From: RGIG3701 sp031553595
GTDB taxonomy: Bacteria; Planctomycetota; Planctomycetia; Pirellulales; Thermoguttaceae
Direction: 5' to 3'
DNA: 64,000 bases
Assembly (NCBI GenBank): GCA_031553595.1
Contig: JAVBLI010000034.1
Span: forward strand, 29,333-93,332
Position 1 is the stretch's first letter. The number at the start of each line of letters is the position of its first letter. The notes beneath the pieces are model-generated. The model did no database searches. It saw nothing but the letters and a program-made list of their open reading frames with translations, and was not told where the DNA came from. Shown in pieces: positions 26,342 through 35,115 of the stretch. The position numbers and the translations under genes are program-made.

Positions 26342-27778
26342 ATGATGAAACGTAAGTCGTTATTATACCTGATGTTATGCGCGGCCGTGTGCCTGTGCTT
26401 TACGCCTTGCGCGGTGCTGGCGCAAGATTCGGGAATGACGCCGTCGGCGGATACGAAAAAGAAAACGCCCGTAAAGACGGATACGAAGACGCCCGCGAAG
26501 ACGGAGAAAGATTCCGTGAAAACGCCTGCAAAGACCCCGGCGAAAACGGAAAAGGGTTCCACGAAGACACCCACAAAGACGGATACGAAGACGTCTGTCA
26601 AAACACCTGCGAAGAAAACCGCAGGTAAACCTGCCGACAAAAAGAAAGAAGAAGCCGAGGAAGAGCCGTGGCCGAAGCGGATTTACGAGCCGTGGGAGAC
26701 GCCGACGGATTTCGCTCCGACGTATGACACGCCATCCGTGCCGCGGGGTGAGAAGCCGGTACCGGTGGAAGGTGATGACGGCGCGACGCCGTTACGTCCG
26801 CCGAAACCCACGGCCGCCCAGACCCGGGAGGCGAAAAAATTCATCGCCGATCTGAAAAAAGAGAAGGATGAGAAGAAAAAACTCGAAATGATTTACGCCC
26901 AGCAGAGCGTGTATGCGCAGGAGGAGGCGCTGAAATATCTCCAGGCGGAGGCGGTGACGGCGGTGCGGGCGTATCAGAAAACCTTCGGCGACGCGGCGAA
27001 AAAAGCCGTGGCGAAGCAGATGAAAGAACGCCGGGATCCGAAAGTGCTGGCGAAGGTGGAACGCGTCAAGGCTCTGCAAAATACGGACTTTACCGGCGAT
27101 CAGGTGCGGGAGGTTATCGACCCGGTGATTGACGAGATGCTGTCTGTTTATTGGGTCGAGCCGCTGACGATCACCGCGACGGATGAGAAACTGGCAGAGG
27201 CCCGCCGCGAGCTGCTGGAGAAGACGAAACTCTGGAACGCGAACGTCACGATGTTCAGTAATATGACCCACCAGTACCCGCTGGTGGCGGAGCGGCCGAC
27301 GATCGAGGAGATGCTGGGCCTGATCGAATTCGACCTCGTGCTGGCCTCCATGCCGATCTCGCCACAAGGACAAAAAACGCTGGCCATGAACCGCGAGCTG
27401 GCCTTCATGATTGACCTCCAGGAGGCGATGTGCATTTCTTACACGAACCGTTACCGCATCCTGCTGGGGCGCGAGCCGTTTCTGATCGACGTGGCCATGT
27501 GCCTGGCCTGCCGCGATCACAGTTACGACATGGCACGCCTGGGATTTTTTTCTCATGAATCCCAGCTTCCAGGCAAGAAAAGTTTCGGCGACCGTGCGAA
27601 ACGTTTTGGCGTCAGCGGCGTCAGCTCCGAAAACATTTTCGCCGGCAGTTCCAGCGGTGAAGGCTCCGCCGGTGCGTGGTTCCACAGCCCCGGACATCAC
27701 AAAAACATGATGAACGGTTCGAAGCGTGTGGGTGTCGGGCGATTCAATAAACACTTCACCCAGATGACGGGCGGATGA
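26342..27778 (+). CDS. Exported CAP-domain protein with Lys/Thr/Pro repeat
   Basis: This 478-residue secreted or lipid-exposed protein begins with a signal peptide (LLYLMLCAAVCLCFTPCAVL). Residues about 37 to 95 repeat short blocks of the type TKTPAKTEK, a basic low-complexity stalk reminiscent of histone H1 tails. The middle is a helical region rich in Lys/Glu. The C-terminal CAP (SCP/PR1) domain contains CRDHSYDMARLGFFSH, SSENIFAG and WFHSPGHHKNMM, with the conserved His-Glu-His pattern, and its last strands appear shortened (ends QMTGG). ATG 26342 or 26345 follow AGGAG. CAP domains bind peptidoglycan-, lipid- or protein-type ligands; the role here is unknown. Confidence 0.85.
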   Translation: MMKRKSLLYLMLCAAVCLCFTPCAVLAQDSGMTPSADTKKKTPVKTDTKTPAKTEKDSVKTPAKTPAKTEKGSTKTPTKTDTKTSVKTPAKKTAGKPADKKKEEAEEEPWPKRIYEPWETPTDFAPTYDTPSVPRGEKPVPVEGDDGATPLRPPKPTAAQTREAKKFIADLKKEKDEKKKLEMIYAQQSVYAQEEALKYLQAEAVTAVRAYQKTFGDAAKKAVAKQMKERRDPKVLAKVERVKALQNTDFTGDQVREVIDPVIDEMLSVYWVEPLTITATDEKLAEARRELLEKTKLWNANVTMFSNMTHQYPLVAERPTIEEMLGLIEFDLVLASMPISPQGQKTLAMNRELAFMIDLQEAMCISYTNRYRILLGREPFLIDVAMCLACRDHSYDMARLGFFSHESQLPGKKSFGDRAKRFGVSGVSSENIFAGSSSGEGSAGAWFHSPGHHKNMMNGSKRVGVGRFNKHFTQMTGG

Positions 27779-27788
27779 CGGCGGCGCA

Positions 27789-28343
27789 TCACTGCCACGG
27801 CAACTCCCGTTCCGCTTCCTCCGCCGCGCCCGGCGGAAGCTTCACGATCTTCACGTCTTTCACACTGGCCCGTCCGTCCGACATCACGCCCAGCGTGACC
27901 TCCACCGCGTGGCTGCGCCGATCGATGCGCTCGATGTTTTTTCCCTCGCCCTCCGGAACGTAAAACTGCTCGATTCCGTAATTCACGCGGCCCCGATAGT
28001 CCGCCATGCCGGTCAGGTATATCCCGCTTGCCGGCCGCTGGAGCGTGGCTTTTCTCAGCCGCCAGAGGCCGGGATTCTCCGGGTCCGGCTCCATCTCGGC
28101 ATACACCGTCCGCCCGGCCATTTCATTCTTCCAGCCCGGGATGCTGCGATCCGCCCCGACAACGCCCAACGGCGTATTCATCGGGTAACTCAGAATGACG
28201 TAATCGCCGCGAAACATATCCCGCGGATCCACGGGCCCGGTGCGGACGACGATTTCCGTTTTCGCGTGCATGGGCTGGGCGTAATGGAAAACCATCCATC
28301 CCAAAATGGCGAATTGCGCGACCACCGCTGCGATTCTCAACAT
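27789..28343 (-). CDS. GDYXXLXY-domain membrane-anchored protein
   Basis: This 184-residue protein starts at ATG 28343 behind AGGTG; an upstream extension to 28592 overlaps the neighbouring gene out of frame. One N-terminal membrane segment (IAAVVAQFAILGWMVFHYAQ) precedes the signature GDYVILSY at 46-53. The family usually neighbours DUF2157/DUF4401 proteins, as here (14-base gap). Its function is unknown. It is the last gene of the minus-strand chain and ends only 10 bases from the convergent CAP gene. Confidence 0.85.
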   Translation of the reverse strand: MLRIAAVVAQFAILGWMVFHYAQPMHAKTEIVVRTGPVDPRDMFRGDYVILSYPMNTPLGVVGADRSIPGWKNEMAGRTVYAEMEPDPENPGLWRLRKATLQRPASGIYLTGMADYRGRVNYGIEQFYVPEGEGKNIERIDRRSHAVEVTLGVMSDGRASVKDVKIVKLPPGAAEEAERELPWQ

Positions 28344-28357
28344 GGATTCACCTGTTT

Positions 28358-29854
28358 TCAATAAAATTTCCGATACTTCCACCACAGCGAAACCAGGATC
28401 AGCACCACCGCGCAGAACGCGAACACGCCGGAGGCCTGGAGCATGGAATTCCCGACCAGCACGACATACCGGATGATCGACCAGAGGATGAAATACAGCA
28501 CGCCGAAGGTGAACACGCCGGGCGCGTCGGTCCGCACGCCGCGGTAGATGAACATCAGGGCGAAGAGGATCATCAGGAGGTTCACGGGCCAATACGCCAG
28601 TTCGCTGACGCCCAGCGTCTCCAGGAAAAGCTGTCCCAATTCGGAGGTTTTATATAATGTCACGCCGCACCAGAAGACCAGCATGATGGCGGAGAGCACG
28701 ATGAGGGGTGTTTCCTGCCGCAGCCGGCGGCGCACTTCCGGGTTCTGCGCGGCCCATAAACAGAGGCCCGTCACCACCGCCACCTCTGTCAGCACGCACA
28801 CCGCGTTAAGGATGGTGATCAGCGTCGCGTCCCGCTCGGTAAAAAAAAGGTCGTAACCGTATGAATTAAAAATGACACTCTCCCAGTAATACTGCAGTGA
28901 GGGAAGAATCATTCCGCCGCCGATGCACAGCACGCCGACGATGCGGCAAAAAGTTGCCAGCCGGGCGTCCGTTTTCCCGGTCAGTGTAAACTCGCGGCCG
29001 CCTTCCGTGACCGCATCCGCCGGGGATTCCGGCTTCTTCAGCAGCAGCGGCGCGAACGACGGAATCAGCAGGAGCATGGTGCCGAGGAAGGCGAAATAAA
29101 AAGGCCCGCCGCCGCTGGTGTTCCACGCGATGGGCTGCAAAAACAGCCAGTACATCAGCGCCGCCATGTACAGCCACCGCACGGAGAAGTATCCCCGCTT
29201 GCGGCCCCACCATTCCCCCAGCAGCACAAAAATCGGCAGCGAAATCGCGATATTCGGCAGCCACGGAAGCACGTCCCGCAGAAAGCCGGGCCCGAGATGC
29301 CGGAACATGCACATCTCCTGCGTGCACCAGACGCACAGCAGCCCCACCGCCAGGAAATGACACAGCGGCGTCCGCAGCCCCATGGCCAGGACGAACACGC
29401 CCATCGCGCACAGCCACGTGCCGTCCGGAAAATAAGCGACTACGTGATAAATCTGCGCCACCTGCCAGACGCCGATACAGTACAGGATGGCGCCGAAAAA
29501 GAACACCACCTCCGAGAGAAACACCTGCTTCAGGCGCGAGAAAAAAAACGCCACCAGGTAGGTGACGATCATCGCGCCGAACAGGATGCCGAGTTTCGTG
29601 TCCGGCGAAAAGTATTTCCAGTTATGCCCCACCAGCAGCAGGGCGGAGAGGCCGAAAAGGAACATCCCGAGGGCCGCCAGCGCGAGGATGCCGTACTGCT
29701 GGCTGCGGTGCTGGCGCACGTCCTGCGGCTCATAACAGCCCAGAATCCGCGTCTGCTCCTCCGGCGTGAGCAGCTCCTGCTGGAGCCAGTATTCCGACTC
29801 CTCTTTAAGCCACGCGAACCGGGGCGTGGTGATGGGGCGATTTCCGGAAGTCAT
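28358..29854 (-). CDS. DUF2157-like multi-pass membrane protein
   Basis: This 498-residue protein has a hydrophilic N-terminus (FAWLKEESEYWLQQELLTPE) followed by twelve or more membrane segments, for example ILALAALGMFLFGLSALLLV. The N-terminal helix pair and the following LVGHNWKYFSPDTKLG are typical of DUF2157. Its pairing with a GDYXXLXY protein is characteristic of these loci in other bacteria, where they are of unknown function. It lies 20 bases downstream of galM. Confidence 0.8.
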   Translation of the reverse strand: MTSGNRPITTPRFAWLKEESEYWLQQELLTPEEQTRILGCYEPQDVRQHRSQQYGILALAALGMFLFGLSALLLVGHNWKYFSPDTKLGILFGAMIVTYLVAFFFSRLKQVFLSEVVFFFGAILYCIGVWQVAQIYHVVAYFPDGTWLCAMGVFVLAMGLRTPLCHFLAVGLLCVWCTQEMCMFRHLGPGFLRDVLPWLPNIAISLPIFVLLGEWWGRKRGYFSVRWLYMAALMYWLFLQPIAWNTSGGGPFYFAFLGTMLLLIPSFAPLLLKKPESPADAVTEGGREFTLTGKTDARLATFCRIVGVLCIGGGMILPSLQYYWESVIFNSYGYDLFFTERDATLITILNAVCVLTEVAVVTGLCLWAAQNPEVRRRLRQETPLIVLSAIMLVFWCGVTLYKTSELGQLFLETLGVSELAYWPVNLLMILFALMFIYRGVRTDAPGVFTFGVLYFILWSIIRYVVLVGNSMLQASGVFAFCAVVLILVSLWWKYRKFY

Positions 29855-29874
29855 TTGCGCTGCTCCTTATTTGC

Positions 29875-30978
29875 TCATTCGTTACGCACGCCGAAACGGA
29901 AAACACTGGTGTGGCCGAAAGTTTCGCCGGGGCGCAGCGTGGTGGAGGGGAAGTCGGGGCGGTTCGGCGAATCGGGGAAAAACTGCGTTTCGAGACAGAA
30001 GCCCGTCCAGCGGTTCCAGCGCAGGCGGCTGCCCACCAGGTTGGTGTTCCAGTTGGCGGTGTAAAATTGCACGCCGGGCATGGTGGTGAAGACGGTCATC
30101 GTGCGGCCGGTGCCGGCTTCATAAACGTCGGCGGTGCGTTTTAGAGCAGGGAAGAGGGGGGAGTATGCCGGGGCGTTTTCGCTGACGACGAAACAGTGGT
30201 CGTAGCCAGCGCCCATCGGGGCGGAGCCGTCGGTGACGCCGGGGAGCATGGCGCCCATCTTTTTCGCCTCGGTGAAGTCCATGACCGTATCGGCGACGGG
30301 CGCGATCTGGCCGGTGACCATGTTATGCTCGTCGGCCGGGAGGTATTTATCGGCGTAAAGCCGCAGCTCGTGATCCCAGATGGTCTTGGCCTCGCGCGGT
30401 TCGGCGGTGTGGTTTTCGCTGCCGCGGAGGTTCCAGTAGGCGTGATTCGTGAGGTTCAGCACCGTGGGGCGATCGGTCTTCGCGATGTAATTCATCCAGA
30501 GTTCGTTTTCGTTGGTCAGCTCGTAACGGACGGTGACGTCCAGCGTGCCGGGGTATCCCTCGTCGCCGTCCGGGCTGCGGAGCTGGAGCTCCACGCCTAC
30601 GCTCTTCTCGGCATAAAACGGCGCGGCCTTCCACACATATTTATCGAAACCGCGGACGCCGCCGTGGAGATGATTCGGGCCGTTATTCACCGCCAGGGAA
30701 TATTCCTCGCCGTCCAGAGTGAACTTGCCGCCGCCGATCCGGTTCGCGTAACGCCCCGGCACGGAGCCGAAACAGGGGTGCCCGGCCAGGTAACCCGCCA
30801 GCGTGTCCAGATGGAGCGTGACATTCTCCACGTTTCCATCGCGGTCCGGCACATCCACCCCCGTGAGCGTCGCGCCGTACGTCATCACCCGGACTTTCAT
30901 TCCGTGATCGTTGACCAGCTCGTAAAGTTCCACATCCTGGTCGCCGGCCTTACCGATTTTCTGAATGTTACATTGCAT
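29875..30978 (-). CDS. galM: Aldose 1-epimerase
   Basis: This cytoplasmic mutarotase interconverts alpha and beta hexoses. It has 367 residues and no signal peptide. Family residues are NHLHGG (H103, H105), the general acid H179 in LTNHAYWNLRG and the general base Glu in FCLETQFFPDSPN. AAGGACGCAAAA precedes ATG 30978. No galactose-pathway neighbour is visible; it sits between the DUF2157-like gene and the cyclase-like giant. Confidence 0.95.
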   Translation of the reverse strand: MQCNIQKIGKAGDQDVELYELVNDHGMKVRVMTYGATLTGVDVPDRDGNVENVTLHLDTLAGYLAGHPCFGSVPGRYANRIGGGKFTLDGEEYSLAVNNGPNHLHGGVRGFDKYVWKAAPFYAEKSVGVELQLRSPDGDEGYPGTLDVTVRYELTNENELWMNYIAKTDRPTVLNLTNHAYWNLRGSENHTAEPREAKTIWDHELRLYADKYLPADEHNMVTGQIAPVADTVMDFTEAKKMGAMLPGVTDGSAPMGAGYDHCFVVSENAPAYSPLFPALKRTADVYEAGTGRTMTVFTTMPGVQFYTANWNTNLVGSRLRWNRWTGFCLETQFFPDSPNRPDFPSTTLRPGETFGHTSVFRFGVRNE

Positions 30979-31041
30979 TTTTGCGTCCTTTTTGTTTTTA
31001 AATCGCCATTTTTGCGTGACGGTTTTGTGGTATTCAATTTT

Positions 31042-34000
31042 TCATTCCTCGCTGAGCGTGGCGGTGGCTTTTCGCCGGCGGGCGGGCTTTTCTTCCTCCG
31101 CGGATGGAGCTTCCGTCGCGGGCTCTTCCGCTTTCAGCACGTTCGACTTTTTCTTCGGAGCGGGCGGCGTCGCGGTTTTTTCCTCGGGCGTCTCCGTTTT
31201 TACCGGGACGGGCGGCTCGGCGGATGTTTCGGCGGGCGGCGTTTCCATGGTTTCTCCGCGTTCCTCCGCTTCCCGCATCTTCTGACGCTGTAACATTTCC
31301 TCGCGCCGGTGACGCCGGCCGATATCCTCCAGCGTGCCTTCCGGTATGTCCTCATTCATGCTTTTCAGGAAATCGTCCTTCGAAGTTTTGGAACGAGAAC
31401 GCCCGCCTTCGAGATCCGCATCCAGCCGCCGCAGGACGGAGTCGGAATCGCCGTCGGTCTCTAAGGCTTCGCGGCGGCGCTCGAATTCCTCTTCGGTGAT
31501 GACGGGGCCGGCACCGGTCATTCCGGATCGCTGCTCCTCGGCGGTGGCGTACCGGTAATAGACCTCGAGGGTCAGGGCGGCCAGGGCGGTGGTGTAAATG
31601 CGCCCGCCGAAATCGCCCCACTCGTCGTCCAGAGAATCCCAGCTGCCCGCGCGGCAGTCGGCTTTTCGCTGAAGGGCGATGATAGTGTCGCGCACCACGT
31701 TGTTCCAGCGGTTCCACTGCCGGCCTCCGACCTGGTGCATCGCCAGCGAGCATTTATACCAGAGGTAATAGTCGGGCGCGTCGGTGACGTCCTCGGCGGT
31801 TTTTCTGCCCCAGCGCACCGTGGCGGAGTCGGCCAGCGCCTTGGCGGTGACGATTACGTAATCCGAGTTGGCCTCGTTGAGAAGGAATTGCCGCGCGAGC
31901 ATGCCGATTCCCCAGAGGGCTTCGGTGCCGTTGATGCGCTCCTGATATTCGGTGACGTGGCCCAGGCCCCTCGCGTGTGACGTGTGTTTCTGGAAGAGCA
32001 GGTTGATGCCCGTCAGGAGTTTGTCGTCGAGATGAATGCCGCTTTCTTTGGCGGACTTCAGGGCCAGCACCTGCCAGCCGGTGACGGAGGTGTCGCTGAG
32101 CTCCGTTTTGTCTTCCTGATAGCGCCATCCGCCGTCGAGATGCTGATTGCGGATGGTGTACTGGATGGCCTTTCGCATGGCGTTTTCGTATTTGGGGTCG
32201 AGTGCCCGGCCGAGCGATTTCGCCACGGCACACGCCTCGGCCAGCGCGAAAGACGCGATTCCGTGTTCGTACATGAACTTCTCATGGTACGAGAAGCCTT
32301 TGTGCTTTTTGATCGTGGGGGTGATTAGCAGGCCGTTGGCACGCTGGTTTCGCACGATCCAGTCCAGCCCGCGGCGGACGGTATCCGAGTATTTCTTTTC
32401 GTTGTCATACAGATGCCCGTTGGCCTGGAATGCCAGCACGGCCAGGCCGGTGGTGGCCATGACGTAATCCTCTTTCGCATACGTTCGCGGGGTGGGGAAG
32501 GCTTCGTCACAGCGGGCGCCCTCCTCGCAGCGGCATCGCGCGTCGCCGTGTTGGAGGCAGTATTTTCCCCAGGAACCGTCGGCTTCCGGCACCGTGGCGT
32601 CCGCCTGATGACGCGCAAGCCACTCCAGTGCCGCCGTGACCGCCGCCTCGCTGCCCGCGGAGCCGCCGGTATTTGCGATCCACTCCATCCGGTCTTCCCG
32701 CATGCGTTTTTCGTAAAGCCCCAGACCTTCGATTTTCTTGCCCTCGAAAGTGCCCAGGGCCGCGACCTTCGCTTCGCCGTCGTCGGAGATGTCGATTTCA
32801 CAGACGTTCCAGAGGTTCCCGGCCTGGTTCGCATCAGGACGAAAGGTGTAGGTCTGGCCGCCGTAATAAACTTTTACTTCGGCGCCGGAACGGGCCAGGG
32901 CGTCGGAGTCCACGCTGTCGCGGTTGGTGTAATCGTGGACGAAGTATTTATAAGTACCGGGCAAAACGCCCAGAACGGTGATGGATTCGGGGCCGAAACC
33001 GTGCTGGGAGTCGCTGTCGAGCTGCACGAATTCTTTGCTTTTGAGGTCGCCTTTGTCCTGGTAACTGATGTGGAAACGCTCGCCGTCGGGCAGGGGGCCT
33101 TCCAGGTGGGCGTCGAGATCTTCCGGGTGTTCTTTCCAGGTGAGCACCACGCGGATCTGTCCGGCGTCCAAGCCCGGACTCATCGCCAGACGCAGCGGCT
33201 CGGCACCGGCGGCGTTCCACTGGAAATTCTCCCGCGTGAACCCATCGGCGGTCATTTCGAAAGACTGCATCCCGGACGGTACGTCGTCGAGCGTGAAATT
33301 TCCCTCGTCGTCGGTTTTGGCGGAAATGTCGGTTCCACGGACACGGATTTCGGCCCCGGAAAGCGGCTGACCGGTGATGGCGCTGATGACGCGGCCGCTG
33401 AGTTGACGCCCGTCGCCGGCGCCTGTGGTCACGGTCTCATTTTCATCCGGCACGGCCACTTTCCGGTTCGCCAGGTGGATGCCGTCCCGGGAAGTCAGTT
33501 CGAGAAGGTCGCCGGTTTTCAGGCCGCGGATGCGCCACTGGAAGGTTTTTTTGCGGCCCACGTCGCTGCGCTGGACATGCTCGATGATCTGCGTGCGACG
33601 GGTTTCGTCCTCGCGGCTGATGCCGACTTTTCCCGTGCCGCCGGGGGTGTAAGAAATCAGGATTCGCTCCGGGTCCAGCGGGTCACGCTTGAGCGAAATG
33701 CGGGAGTCGAGCGTCGCGTAACTGCCCACGGTCAGGAATTGATGGGCCACCATGCATAATCCGCCCAGGCACAGGAGGAACATCAGGGCGTTGACCAGGT
33801 ATTTTCCGTGGCGGTATTTTTGCTTGGCTGAGAGATGAAGCTCGGTGATTTCGTCCCGCAGTTTCAGCTCTTCAGGCGTTTCGTCCCCCCGCAGCGCGGG
33901 TAGCAGCGAAAGGCTGCTGGTGCTCAGGTAATTTCCCGGCCCGCCCGAAAACGGAGAAAGCATCCCGAAAAATCCCGGCGAGTTCACCGGCGGCTCCATG

Positions 34001-35076
34001 CGCGAAAAACCACCCGTGTTTACCGGCGGCTCCATGCGTTTCTGATTCATCATCGGGCCACCGCCGTAGGACGGGCCCGCGTTCACCGGCGGCTCCATGC
34101 GTCTTTCGGGCATCATCGGGGCACCGCCGTAGGACGGGCCGGGGTTTACGGTGGGCTCCACACGTTTATGCATCCCGGGAACAGCTCCGCCACCGGCCGG
34201 GTTCACTGGCGGCTCCACACGCTTCCCCGGCCCCGCAGGCATTCCGCCGGGCGCTGCCGCAGACATTCCGCCCACGTTCACCGGCGGCTCATGGCGTTTT
34301 CCATCCGCGGACGGCATTCCGGGCACCATCCCGCGGGTTACTGGCGGCTCATAACGTTTTTGGGCTGGGCCGCCATGCATCGTGCCCGGTGTGCCCGGGC
34401 CGGAAGGGAATGTCCCCGCAGCGGGCGGCGGCGGTGCGGAAGGTTTTTCACCCGCGGAAGGCGGCGAAGAAATTCCGGGGGGGGGCGGTACCGGGGACAT
34501 TCCACCTGAATACGGACTCGGAGACGTGCCTCCCGGCGGAGGGGGGGATGAAAGCGGGGCAGGGGCGGGCGCATGCGTGATCGGCTGAGCCCCGGGAGGG
34601 TTCATCGCGGGAGGCGGGGGAAGGTGGGAGGCATTCATTCCGCCGCCCGGTGGTATGCCCGCGCTGCGCCTGGGGGCAGGGGACGCACCGCTTCCGGCGG
34701 CGTATGGAGAGGCCGGCGCTTGCGGAGAATTCGGCGCTTGCGGCATTCCGGGGGATGGACTTTTCACACCGCCACCGCCGCTTCCACTTCCGGCGGCGTA
34801 CGGGGAAACTGGCGTTTGCGGAGAGCTCGGCGCATGCGGAGCAGCTGTCGCGTACGGAGAACTCGGCGCTTGCGGCATCCCAGGAGATGGTACGTAAGAC
34901 GCTCCCGTGGTGGGGGGGGCGTAGGGAGACGCATACGCAGAGGCCGGCGGCAGGGCCCGGCCCGAGTCGCTTCCACCGGCACCCGTTACAGGCGGAACCG
35001 CCCGCTGGCAGTTCAGGTGCGGACACACCACCGCGTTATCCGGAATCTCACGCTTACACCACGGACACGTTCTCAA
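31042..35076 (-). CDS. Zinc-ribbon, Pro-rich, membrane-spanning protein with regulatory and terpene-cyclase-like domains
   Basis: This is a 1344-residue single-pass protein. Residues 4-23 form a zinc ribbon (C4, C7, C18, C23). Residues about 25 to 370 are Pro/Gly-rich, with eight copies of a K/R-x-E-P-P-V-N/T motif from about 235. A membrane helix (about 425-450, LVNALMFLLCLGGLCMVAHQ) leads to a beta domain starting VGSYATLDSRISLKRDP. Then come a CarboxypepD-like domain (LSGRVISAITGQPLSGAEIR, about 563), a DUF2135-like domain (VVLTWKEHPEDLDAHLEG, about 642) and an alpha/alpha toroid (about 812-1180, GLDWIVRNQRANGLL, HLDGGWRYQ) like terpene cyclases or prenyltransferases. The acidic catalytic motif of squalene-hopene cyclases is not evident, so it may be a binding fold. 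The tail is charged. Confidence 0.75.
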   Translation of the reverse strand: MRTCPWCKREIPDNAVVCPHLNCQRAVPPVTGAGGSDSGRALPPASAYASPYAPPTTGASYVPSPGMPQAPSSPYATAAPHAPSSPQTPVSPYAAGSGSGGGGVKSPSPGMPQAPNSPQAPASPYAAGSGASPAPRRSAGIPPGGGMNASHLPPPPAMNPPGAQPITHAPAPAPLSSPPPPGGTSPSPYSGGMSPVPPPPGISSPPSAGEKPSAPPPPAAGTFPSGPGTPGTMHGGPAQKRYEPPVTRGMVPGMPSADGKRHEPPVNVGGMSAAAPGGMPAGPGKRVEPPVNPAGGGAVPGMHKRVEPTVNPGPSYGGAPMMPERRMEPPVNAGPSYGGGPMMNQKRMEPPVNTGGFSRMEPPVNSPGFFGMLSPFSGGPGNYLSTSSLSLLPALRGDETPEELKLRDEITELHLSAKQKYRHGKYLVNALMFLLCLGGLCMVAHQFLTVGSYATLDSRISLKRDPLDPERILISYTPGGTGKVGISREDETRRTQIIEHVQRSDVGRKKTFQWRIRGLKTGDLLELTSRDGIHLANRKVAVPDENETVTTGAGDGRQLSGRVISAITGQPLSGAEIRVRGTDISAKTDDEGNFTLDDVPSGMQSFEMTADGFTRENFQWNAAGAEPLRLAMSPGLDAGQIRVVLTWKEHPEDLDAHLEGPLPDGERFHISYQDKGDLKSKEFVQLDSDSQHGFGPESITVLGVLPGTYKYFVHDYTNRDSVDSDALARSGAEVKVYYGGQTYTFRPDANQAGNLWNVCEIDISDDGEAKVAALGTFEGKKIEGLGLYEKRMREDRMEWIANTGGSAGSEAAVTAALEWLARHQADATVPEADGSWGKYCLQHGDARCRCEEGARCDEAFPTPRTYAKEDYVMATTGLAVLAFQANGHLYDNEKKYSDTVRRGLDWIVRNQRANGLLITPTIKKHKGFSYHEKFMYEHGIASFALAEACAVAKSLGRALDPKYENAMRKAIQYTIRNQHLDGGWRYQEDKTELSDTSVTGWQVLALKSAKESGIHLDDKLLTGINLLFQKHTSHARGLGHVTEYQERINGTEALWGIGMLARQFLLNEANSDYVIVTAKALADSATVRWGRKTAEDVTDAPDYYLWYKCSLAMHQVGGRQWNRWNNVVRDTIIALQRKADCRAGSWDSLDDEWGDFGGRIYTTALAALTLEVYYRYATAEEQRSGMTGAGPVITEEEFERRREALETDGDSDSVLRRLDADLEGGRSRSKTSKDDFLKSMNEDIPEGTLEDIGRRHRREEMLQRQKMREAEERGETMETPPAETSAEPPVPVKTETPEEKTATPPAPKKKSNVLKAEEPATEAPSAEEEKPARRRKATATLSEE

Positions 35077-35115
35077 ATTCTCATCCTTTCCCGGTTATTC
35101 CTTCAGGATTCCGCA

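Noticed and set aside
31042..35076. Calling the toroid domain a functional squalene-hopene cyclase
   Set aside because: The fold-like repeats (GGW-type) are present, but I could not find the acidic catalytic motif, and the domain is placed outside the membrane behind regulatory domains.
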